This document shows positions 1 to 5,110 of a DNA stretch of 7,785 nucleotides, in pieces. Origin of the DNA: Lentimicrobiaceae bacterium (lineage in GTDB: Bacteria > Bacteroidota > Bacteroidia > Bacteroidales > SKPS01); assembly GCA_007119395.1 (NCBI GenBank), contig SKPS01000311.1:1-7785 (forward strand), read 5' to 3'. Under the pieces are notes generated by a model. The model was not told the DNA's origin, made no database searches, and saw only the letters and a list, made by a program, of their open reading frames with translations. Position 1 is the stretch's first letter. Every line of letters starts with the position of its first letter. Position numbers and translations under genes: made by a program.

Positions 1-64
1 CTGCAAAAAACACCCCCATTATTTTGCATAATCTCATCACTCCAGAAGAGGTGTGCTACATTGT

Positions 65-613
65 TCATAAACCGCCGATAAAAACTAATGATATTAAGAC
101 GAGTTGAAGTAAAGGATTGTTTAAGTCTTCATTTGATATTTCTTGGAAAAAAAAATCAAGTTCTTCAGAACTGGAAATGAAAGATTCGTGCAATAGTGTT
201 AAAATAGAATAACATAATGATTCAAGTGTATCATTTTTTCCAATTCTATCATTCCTTAAGCCGGAAGAAAAATAAGAATTAAAACAGGAATAAATTTTTG
301 ACTGTGTCGATGGTGATGAGATGAACGCGACAGCATCTATGTTCCTGGAATAAAAAATACTATCAACAATCCGTGGGCTATCAAGATTTTGAGCAACCAG
401 GTGTTTGTATGAATTAATATCATTTTTGATTAGAAATCCATGCTCAACCAATGAATCCTCTAAATTGTTTGAGAGATTAAAAACCGATAAAACTTGATCG
501 GTGAATTTGTTTTCAACGCATTCATGTATTTTTATTCCTCTATTACATGAAGCAAGGATTATTATGAAAGTTGCTTGAATAATAATAAAATGCGATAACC
601 GACAGTGTTTCAT
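65..613 (-). CDS. Small lipoprotein of unknown function
   Basis: I do not recognise this 182-residue protein. The N-terminus is a lipoprotein signal: a short basic start (MKHCR), a hydrophobic stretch around residues 9-21 rich in Ile, and a lipobox LASC ending at Cys23, so the mature protein is probably lipid-anchored in the envelope. The mature part is rich in Ser, Asn and acidic residues, with no motif I can name. The last 15 or so residues (LLQLVLISLVFIGGL) are hydrophobic again, which is unusual for a lipoprotein; the natural C-terminus may have been lost by frameshift, or this may be a second membrane contact. The Met at 613 is chosen because the signal peptide starts there. No clear TAnnTTTG box is seen upstream. 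The gene is AT-rich compared with trxB, with runs of Ile, Asn and Ser codons. The ORF is solid; the function is unknown. Confidence 0.72.
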   Translation of the reverse strand: MKHCRLSHFIIIQATFIIILASCNRGIKIHECVENKFTDQVLSVFNLSNNLEDSLVEHGFLIKNDINSYKHLVAQNLDSPRIVDSIFYSRNIDAVAFISSPSTQSKIYSCFNSYFSSGLRNDRIGKNDTLESLCYSILTLLHESFISSSEELDFFFQEISNEDLNNPLLQLVLISLVFIGGL

Positions 614-657
614 AATTGCTTATTTTTTTTGGGGCTAAAAATTGTGTTTGTTCACTT

Positions 658-699
658 GGTTTGATTTCCGGCCAGAACCCCATCACCCGGAAACAAACC
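658..699. repeat. Stem-loop with 13-bp bulged stem
   Basis: GGTTTG (658-663), a bulged A at 664 and TTTCCGG (665-671) pair with CCGGAAA (687-693) and CAAACC (694-699). This makes 13 base pairs around a 15-nt loop. There is no T-tract directly after it on either strand, so it is not a classical terminator. It lies about 45 to 86 bp upstream of the 65-613 start codon, where it could be a regulatory or leader structure. Confidence 0.5.
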
Positions 700-746
700 T
701 GTCACGACAAATATACGACAGAATTGCCTGTTTCCGACAGCTGGCC

Positions 747-779
747 GGGGGAAAAGTGAGTTTTCTCTTTTGTTCCCCC
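747..779. repeat. Imperfect hairpin, G5/C5 stem
   Basis: GGGGGAA at 747-753 pairs with TTCCCCC at 773-779. After a bulged G the stem continues through AA/TT and a G-T wobble, has one T-T mismatch, then closes with GAG/CTC around a TTTT loop at 761-764. It is the second of four dyads within about 200 bp. No protein gene is nearby on either side. Confidence 0.4.
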
Positions 780-790
780 AGAAATCCGAG

Positions 791-808
791 ACCATAAGTA
801 CCTATGGT
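791..808. repeat. 18-bp near-perfect palindrome
   Basis: ACCATA (791-796) and TATGGT (803-808) are inverted copies, and the middle continues as GTAC with only one mismatched pair (A797 against C802). It could be a protein-binding site or a small hairpin. Nothing in its surroundings identifies a regulator. Confidence 0.35.
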
Positions 809-830
809 AAAAGGGACAGCAATGCGGTAA

Positions 831-860
831 GAAAAAGTCTCTCCCCTCGCAGGGGAGAGA
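831..860 (-). terminator. Probable intrinsic terminator on minus strand, or dispersed palindrome
   Basis: TCTCTCCCCT (838-847) and AGGGGAGAGA (851-860) form a perfect 10-bp stem with a 3-nt loop. On the minus strand the stem is followed by CTTTTTC (831-837), the usual look of a Rho-independent terminator. The only annotated minus-strand gene upstream ends at 1401, about 540 bp away, so it would end a long 3' UTR or an unannotated transcript. On the plus strand the tail is TTTAGAGAGGGG, which is less terminator-like. Similar C4/G4 palindromes occur as dispersed repeats in many genomes (from memory, not checked), so it could equally be one of those. Confidence 0.45.
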
Positions 861-877
861 TTTAGAGAGGGGTTTTT

Positions 878-937
878 GAACACCGAACAAGGAACACCGA
901 TTAACGAATGATGAAGTGTTTTTGAATGATGAATATA
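878..937 (+). repeat. Heptamer array, GA-starting units
   Basis: Read on the plus strand, this splits into 7-bp units that nearly all begin GAA or GAT: GAACACC, GAACAAG, GAACACC, GATTAAC, GAATGAT, GAAGTGT (878-919), then TTTT, then GAATGAT and GAATATA (924-937). The unit vocabulary matches the array at 1125-1211, which is in the opposite orientation. Period 7 is not a multiple of three and the reading frame is not conserved, so this is not coding. Confidence 0.65.
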
Positions 938-1016
938 CCCGGATTGCTGCGGGTGGTCGCAGGTGACGGTAGGTTGTATTTGCGTTGCTCGGGTCATCTA
1001 TTGAATTGATTCATAA

Positions 1017-1058
1017 ACACATCAAAAATCTGCAATCGCTAATCCGCAATCTGCAATC
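1017..1058 (-). repeat. Heptamer array, GAT-starting units
   Basis: Read on the minus strand from 1058 down to 1017, the units are GATTGCA, GATTGCG, GATTAGC, GATTGCA, GATTTTT and GATGTGT: six 7-bp units all starting GAT. It shares the period and the GA start with the two GAA-rich arrays, but uses a different word set. Confidence 0.6.
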
Positions 1059-1124
1059 ATTGCGCCGGTGGCAGTGGGGTGTATGCACTACATGGGGGCT
1101 TATTCTGCATTCCTCTATTCATCA

Positions 1125-1211
1125 GCACTTCGGTGTTCGATGTTCCTTGTTCGATATTCGGTGTTCAAAAAACTCTGGTGTTCGATGTTCCTTGTTCGAT
1201 ATTCGGTGGTC
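1125..1211 (-). repeat. Two tandem 35-bp blocks made of heptamers
   Basis: On the minus strand each block reads GAACACC, GAATATC, GAACAAG, GAACATC, GAACACC. The copies occupy 1177-1211 (its first unit altered to GACCACC) and 1132-1166, separated by a 10-bp A/T-rich spacer (1167-1176), so the period between blocks is 45 bp. A final unit GAAGTGC sits at 1125-1131. The blocks differ at a single base. Confidence 0.7.
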
Positions 1212-1400
1212 AAAAAACCTTGATCCCGGGAATTTTTAGTTGCCTGATGACTGCGGTATCGTGAGCCAAACCTTATGGCAAAGAGACCCTCAATAGCTCC
1301 GGGTACAACCGAAGGCAAAAAGCCATAGCAACGGCAACCCGAGAAGTGTGTTGAATAGAAGACGCCCGGGTTTAGTGTTTATTCCGTCAAAAACCCCGTT

Positions 1401-2285
1401 TCAATAATCACTTTCTTGCTCTTGCTCAATTAGTTCAATCCTTTCTATGAATTCTCCAAAATGATGTCGTGTTATGGCGATGATTTCTCCAGTTATGGTA
1501 TCAAAATTATAGGTTTTGCCGTGATAGACATTTTTATAATTGGGAATAATCGTTGCTAATTTCTTATCAAGAATGACGATTGAAACACCATCGTATTCAT
1601 AATAGTGTTTCAGACTCCAAGAGCTATCCAGAACGATCATTTTGGTTAAAATATTGCATTCGTATTCTCGGTATTCAAAATAATGACCACCATTAAATAA
1701 TGGGACAACTAAAAAAGTGTCGTCACTTTCTATATACCCTTTATTTAATAACGTCCGGCCTCTTGATCTGCCGTCTGGGAACCAGGTTAGAAATTCCCCG
1801 TCAAAAAGCCCATTAGAGATTGTTTTCTGTGCATCACGATATTTGCCATAATGATCATGTATGTACCTGATCCAAACTCCATCCGGGATTGAATCACGAT
1901 AAGGAATGCAGTAATGCATAAGCATTGTGTCGCTCCGCATATAATTATCCAGTGTGTCGTTAAGAATCAAAAAACCATGACGCTGAATACCTGGCCCTAT
2001 AGCTCGCATAGGATGAAGATCCACTTTAAAGTGCTCTCTATGCAGGTTATAACCTTTTATGTTTGGGATTTGCGTACCAATATAGACCAATAGCACTGAA
2101 TCCCTGCCAAATGGCAAGGTTGATACGATAGAATCAATTTGGTTGTGGGTGAATGATCCCTGAGAATAATAGATGCATTTTCCTGTGATGTTCCAAATCC
2201 CTAACTCGGGATGATCTTGTGCATGTAGCTGCTGCATATACACAACCGCAATAATGGCGATTATCACCTTTGTTAAAATCTTCAT
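1401..2285 (-). CDS. Exported protein with MORN-type repeats, function unknown
   Basis: This 294-residue protein starts with a typical signal peptide: MKILTK, a hydrophobic stretch at 7-17, and likely cleavage after HA (residue 22) before QDHP, so it is periplasmic or surface-located. The middle contains two motifs of the MORN_2 / YwqK-like type: DGVW at 135-138 and NGLFDGEFLTWFPDGR at 158-173, followed by a short linker. Such repeats are common in Bacteroidetes exported proteins and in YwqK-family proteins sometimes labelled antitoxins, but no toxin partner is visible here. The tail is acidic and Glu-rich (EQEQESDY). The Met at 2285 is kept because the signal peptide begins there and a promoter-like box lies 28 bp upstream. 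The next gene upstream is on the same strand, with 108 bp between them containing octamer repeats. Coding confidence is high; the role is unknown. Confidence 0.78.
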   Translation of the reverse strand: MKILTKVIIAIIAVVYMQQLHAQDHPELGIWNITGKCIYYSQGSFTHNQIDSIVSTLPFGRDSVLLVYIGTQIPNIKGYNLHREHFKVDLHPMRAIGPGIQRHGFLILNDTLDNYMRSDTMLMHYCIPYRDSIPDGVWIRYIHDHYGKYRDAQKTISNGLFDGEFLTWFPDGRSRGRTLLNKGYIESDDTFLVVPLFNGGHYFEYREYECNILTKMIVLDSSWSLKHYYEYDGVSIVILDKKLATIIPNYKNVYHGKTYNFDTITGEIIAITRHHFGEFIERIELIEQEQESDY

Positions 2286-2313
2286 GGTTCTGTTCAGTTT
2301 TTCTTTATGTCGG

Positions 2314-2321
2314 TAAAGATA
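2314..2321 (-). promoter_or_regulatory. Putative -7 box for the 1401-2285 gene
   Basis: On the minus strand this reads TATCTTTA, one base from the Bacteroidetes consensus TAnnTTTG. It lies 28 bp upstream of the start codon at 2285. No clear TTTG -33 element is seen; that position falls in the octamer repeats. Confidence 0.4.
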
Positions 2322-2332
2322 TCACCATTTCT

Positions 2333-2372
2333 CACATTAACACATTAACCCATTAACACATCTGCACATTAG
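2333..2372 (+). repeat. Octamer array, five units
   Basis: Five consecutive 8-bp units: CACATTAA (2333), CACATTAA (2341), CCCATTAA (2349), CACATCTG (2357) and CACATTAG (2365). They belong to the same family as the larger array at 3406-3525. The array lies between two minus-strand genes, just upstream of the probable promoter of the 1401-2285 gene. Confidence 0.6.
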
Positions 2373-2393
2373 TAGCTTCCCCCACATCCCAAG

Positions 2394-3380
2394 TTAGTAT
2401 AAAGTTTCTATGTCAAAATCCCAATCAACCTTGTGAATAAACCTCTCTCTCTCCCAGCTTTTTGTTCTCCTGACAGTACCATCCCGGCGATACCATGTGC
2501 ACTCCTCTGTTTCGCGAAACCACTTGCAAATACGTCTGGGTTCACCGCTGTTATTGTAACGAATATCAATTAAAGCATCTTGCTCTCGATCAAAATAGTG
2601 CAATCTAACAACCACACCCCGTCTGTTATACTCCCTGTTGGATGGATAACTTGCATAGCCTGGAAAGGGCATTGTAACAATAAACTGTGTTCTTCTGTTA
2701 TCCCATGAGACTTGCCTAAGTTTGCCCGACGAGTAAAATATGTATGTGGTGTCAACCTCACCAAACCGCATGGTTTTTCTAGTGAGTTTGCCGAATGAAG
2801 AATGACTGAAGCATGAATCTAAGTATAATGGTCTTTTGAAGATCTCCTTGTCAAGATCCTCGGCGTCAGATTTGTAACATATTCGCGAAAACCTGGAGTT
2901 TTGAAAACCGGTAGACCATTTTATAGCGCTGGTTTCCTCATAGTTTCCAACTTGAACCCATAGCAATCTTCCGGCACCGTATACATATTCTATCTTGTTT
3001 GCGGTAGTTTTACTTCTAACTGTGATTTTTATTGATTTACCGGGGCGCCGAACAGTTACGGTGATTTCAGCATGGTAATCAGCGTCTTGTATCTCAATGT
3101 AAAACACACTCTTGTATGACCCCGCGGTGGTGTCATGAATGCCATACTTCTGCCCGCCGGGACCAACCACAAAGGCGCTGTCTATGGCTTTGTCTGAATC
3201 AAAAACCAAAATCAAAAACGCCTGAATCGAATCATTGCCAATAGGGTAGGAGTAGGGTTTACCCTTTTTGATACGATTCAGTTTGAAAGGGTAATCCCCG
3301 TCCGGTGGAGAATCAGCATACACCCACTGATGGCCCAACACCAGAACTGCAACAAACAATCCAGCCATAACCGGTTTCAT
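2394..3380 (-). CDS. Exported protein of unknown function
   Basis: I place the start at Met 3380, not at the upstream Met at 3410. From 3380 the protein begins MKPVMAGLFVAVLVLG, a clear signal peptide with probable cleavage after VYA before DSPPDG. The upstream Met codon lies inside an octamer repeat unit and would add a non-signal-like MCYYSLYLSC. The result is 328 residues. The N-terminal half contains beta-rich segments. The C-terminal part has short YxxxG-type strands (IFYSSGKLRQVSW, CTWYRRDGTVRRTKSW) that resemble the YwqK / MORN-like repeats of the neighbouring 1401-2285 protein, but I cannot assign a family with confidence. It is divergent from trxB, separated by the octamer array. A TATCTTAG box sits four bases upstream of the chosen start. 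Likely periplasmic or surface-exposed; function unknown. Confidence 0.72.
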   Translation of the reverse strand: MKPVMAGLFVAVLVLGHQWVYADSPPDGDYPFKLNRIKKGKPYSYPIGNDSIQAFLILVFDSDKAIDSAFVVGPGGQKYGIHDTTAGSYKSVFYIEIQDADYHAEITVTVRRPGKSIKITVRSKTTANKIEYVYGAGRLLWVQVGNYEETSAIKWSTGFQNSRFSRICYKSDAEDLDKEIFKRPLYLDSCFSHSSFGKLTRKTMRFGEVDTTYIFYSSGKLRQVSWDNRRTQFIVTMPFPGYASYPSNREYNRRGVVVRLHYFDREQDALIDIRYNNSGEPRRICKWFRETEECTWYRRDGTVRRTKSWERERFIHKVDWDFDIETLY

Positions 3381-3384
3381 GCAG

Positions 3385-3392
3385 CTAAGATA
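3385..3392 (-). promoter_or_regulatory. Possible -7 box for the 2394-3380 gene
   Basis: On the minus strand this reads TATCTTAG, close to TAnnTTTG. It ends only four bases before the ATG at 3380, so a transcript from it would have almost no leader. It agrees with the shorter start, but the match is weak. Confidence 0.25.
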
Positions 3393-3405
3393 CAGAGAAT
3401 AATAA

Positions 3406-3525
3406 CACATCAGCTAATGAGCACATTAGCACATCAGCACATCAGCACATCAGCACATCAGCACATCAGCACATCAGCACATTAGCACATCAGCACATTA
3501 GCACATCCTCACATCCTCACATTTT
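3406..3525 (+). repeat. Octamer tandem array (CACATYAG)
   Basis: About 15 units of 8 bp between the divergent genes. From 3422: CACATTAG, six perfect CACATCAG units (3430-3477), CACATTAG, CACATCAG, CACATTAG, two CACATCCT and a decayed CACATTTT ending at 3525. A further CACATCAG at 3406 and a degenerate CTAATGAG at 3414 extend it in phase. The perfect core of six identical units suggests recent expansion by slippage. The array ends 6 bp before the trxB -7 box. Confidence 0.85.
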
Positions 3526-3531
3526 TTCCCC

Positions 3532-3539
3532 TATCTTTG
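3532..3539 (+). promoter_or_regulatory. trxB promoter -7 box
   Basis: TATCTTTG matches the Bacteroidetes consensus TAnnTTTG exactly and lies 26 bp upstream of the trxB ATG. The expected -33 region (around 3505-3513) falls in the decayed end of the octamer array and has no TTTG. The leader is A- and C-rich with no Shine-Dalgarno sequence, as is usual in this phylum. Confidence 0.7.
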
Positions 3540-3565
3540 CAACCGAAAAAAAACACACACAACCC

Positions 3566-4504
3566 ATGAGTCAAACGATTGAAAAGACCAAATGCCTGAT
3601 CATTGGATCGGGGCCGGCCGGATATACTGCCGGTATTTATGCTGCCAGAGCCGATCTCAAGCCGATCCTCTACCAGGGGTTGCAGCCCGGTGGACAGCTC
3701 ACCATTACCACCGATGTGGAGAATTATCCCGGTTATCCTGATGGCATTACCGGGCCGGAGATGATGGAGGACCTGAAGAAGCAGTGTGCCCGTTTCGGCA
3801 CTGACGTGCGTTGGGGCATTGTTACCGGTGTTGACTTCTCCTCACGCCCTTTCAAGGCGACAGCCGACGACGGCAAGGAGATCCATGCCGACACGGTGAT
3901 CATCGCCACAGGCGCTTCGGCCAAATGGCTGGGACTCGAGAGTGAGAAGAAGTTCAACGGTTTTGGCGTCTCGGCCTGTGCCACCTGCGATGGATTCTTT
4001 TACCGTGGCAAAGATGTGGCAGTAGTGGGTGGTGGTGACACCGCCGCTGAAGAGGCTACCTACCTGGCCAACCTGTGCAGCAAGGTGTACCTGATCCATC
4101 GACGTGATGAACTCAGGGCTTCCAAAGCAATGCAACACAGAGTGTTCAAAACGCCCAACATCGAAATGGTGTGGAACAGCGTGCCCAAAGAGATTGTTGG
4201 AGACCAAACCGTGAACGGGGTGATCATTCAGGATGTAAACTCAGGCGAAGAGCGCAAGCTCGACATCGAGGGGTTCTTTGTGGCGATCGGACATACGCCC
4301 AACACAGACCTCTTCAAAGGGGTACTTGACATGGACGAGATGGGTTACCTGATCACCAAACCCGACTCCACCGCCACCAATATTCCGGGGGTATTCGCTG
4401 CCGGCGATGTGCAGGATAAAATCTACCGTCAGGCCGTTACGGCAGCCGGCACAGGGTGCATGGCCGCCATCGAAGCTGAACGGTTCCTGGGCGAACAGGA
4501 GTAA
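3566..4504 (+). CDS. trxB: Thioredoxin reductase
   Basis: This cytoplasmic FAD enzyme uses NADPH to reduce thioredoxin. All hallmarks of the low-molecular-weight bacterial type are present in 312 residues, the usual length: the FAD-binding GSGPAG at 14-19, GGQL at 42-45, the ATG of the FAD domain at 114-116, the redox-active CATC at 138-141, the NADPH motif GGGDTA at 155-160, the HRRDELRASK segment at 178-187 whose arginines bind the NADPH phosphate, and the C-terminal FAD motif AAGDVQDKIYRQ from 278. No key residue is missing. The ATG at 3566 follows a consensus Bacteroidetes promoter and an A-rich leader. The gene stands alone on the plus strand, divergent from an exported protein and convergent with the cyclophilin, so it is probably monocistronic. 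Its codon use is more GC-rich than that of the AT-rich exported proteins to its left. Confidence 0.97.
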   Translation: MSQTIEKTKCLIIGSGPAGYTAGIYAARADLKPILYQGLQPGGQLTITTDVENYPGYPDGITGPEMMEDLKKQCARFGTDVRWGIVTGVDFSSRPFKATADDGKEIHADTVIIATGASAKWLGLESEKKFNGFGVSACATCDGFFYRGKDVAVVGGGDTAAEEATYLANLCSKVYLIHRRDELRASKAMQHRVFKTPNIEMVWNSVPKEIVGDQTVNGVIIQDVNSGEERKLDIEGFFVAIGHTPNTDLFKGVLDMDEMGYLITKPDSTATNIPGVFAAGDVQDKIYRQAVTAAGTGCMAAIEAERFLGEQE

Positions 4505-4519
4505 TCAACAGAGGTGAAA

Positions 4520-4537
4520 AGGAGAAGTACTACTCCT
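4520..4537 (-). terminator. Possible terminator dyad between convergent genes
   Basis: AGGAG (4520-4524) and CTCCT (4533-4537) flank AGTACT with a single mismatched pair, giving an almost perfect 18-bp palindrome that overlaps the cyclophilin stop codon (4530-4532). On the minus strand it is followed by TTTTC. With no real loop and a short T-tract it is a weak terminator candidate; it could be chance. Confidence 0.25.
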
Positions 4538-5072
4538 CCACAATCACAATCTTGGTAATGAGGTCGTGCTCCTGAATCAGGTCTACGACCTCAACCCCTT
4601 CGTACACCTTACCAAACACAGTGTGAACACCGTCGAGATGGGCGGTGTTTTCTCTGTTATGGCAGATAAAAAACTGTGAACCTCCAGTGTCTGTCCCTGC
4701 ATGGGCCATCGACAGCACACCACGGTCGTGATACTGGTTGCCTCCGGAGGTCTCACAAAGGATAGTGTAGCCCGGACCACCGGTACCGTTGCCGTTCGGA
4801 CAACCTCCCTGGATCACGAAATTGGGCACTACCCGGTGGAAAGTGAGGCCATCATAAAACTTCTCATTGGCCAGCTTCACGAAATTGGCCACCGTGTTGG
4901 GCGCATCCTCAGCAAAGAACTCCACCTTCATCACGCCTTTTGCCGTGTGGATCTCCGCCTTCAATACTGTATCCTTCTTGTCATCGCCATTGTCGTCCTT
5001 CTTCTCCTCCTTGTCGCAGGCAACAGTCACAGTCAGTATGGCTGTCAACAATAAAAACAATACTCTTTTCAT
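4530..5072 (-). CDS. Lipoprotein cyclophilin-type peptidyl-prolyl isomerase
   Basis: This enzyme catalyses cis-trans isomerisation of peptide bonds before proline and helps fold envelope proteins. In 180 residues, 1-18 are a hydrophobic signal and Cys19 is the likely lipidation site (VTVAC; the -3 position is Thr, a slightly weak lipobox). Cys19 is followed by the strongly charged linker DKEEKKDDNGDDKK (20-33). The cyclophilin domain covers about 37-180. It contains FHRVVPNFVIQGG (78-90), with Arg80, Phe85 and Gln88 matching the CypA catalytic Arg55, Phe60 and Gln63; GSQFFI at 131-136; and HLDGVHTVFGKV (145-156), where the position of CypA Trp121 is His. That change makes cyclosporin sensitivity unlikely, while isomerase activity should be retained. 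It lies 38 bp downstream of the adhesin gene on the same strand without a clear promoter of its own, so the two may be co-transcribed. Confidence 0.93.
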   Translation of the reverse strand: MKRVLFLLLTAILTVTVACDKEEKKDDNGDDKKDTVLKAEIHTAKGVMKVEFFAEDAPNTVANFVKLANEKFYDGLTFHRVVPNFVIQGGCPNGNGTGGPGYTILCETSGGNQYHDRGVLSMAHAGTDTGGSQFFICHNRENTAHLDGVHTVFGKVYEGVEVVDLIQEHDLITKIVIVEE

Positions 5073-5110
5073 AGGTTGGTGTATTTTGTTAATTCGTAAT
5101 CATCATATTA

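Larger units (their letters stand above)
614..1400. other. 787-bp non-coding region with stem-loops and heptamer repeats
   Basis: No ORF here looks like a protein: the short open frames are read out of the repeats and lack plausible starts or composition. Instead the segment holds a stem-loop at 658-699, an imperfect hairpin at 747-779, a near-palindrome at 791-808, a perfect 10-bp-stem hairpin at 838-860, and 7-bp repeat arrays at 878-937, 1017-1058 and 1125-1211. From 1212 to 1400 I see only weak dyads, such as TATGGC at 1274-1279 against GCCATA at 1322-1327. Both flanking genes are on the minus strand, so part of this could be the 3' untranslated region of the 1401-2285 gene or an independent non-coding transcript. 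Confidence 0.7.

Noticed and set aside
683..1318. Short open frames on both strands in the 614-1400 region
   Set aside because: They are read through stem-loops and 7-bp repeats (for example repeated FDVPCSIFG), lack ribosome-binding context or domains, and differ in frame between repeat copies.
1336..1400. Terminator for the 1401-2285 gene
   Set aside because: Only short dyads are seen (GGGTTT against AAACCC on the minus strand with a 17-nt loop) and no T-tract follows, so the support is too weak to annotate.
1401..2285. YwqK-type antitoxin of a toxin-antitoxin pair
   Set aside because: The MORN-like strands fit, but the protein has a signal peptide and no toxin-like neighbour; the antitoxin label for such proteins is weakly founded.
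3406..3525. CRISPR-like array
   Set aside because: The units are contiguous 8-mers without unique spacers, and no cas gene is present, so this is a simple tandem repeat.
3733..4207. Minus-strand open frames within trxB
   Set aside because: They lie opposite a fully intact trxB with all catalytic motifs and have no recognisable features.
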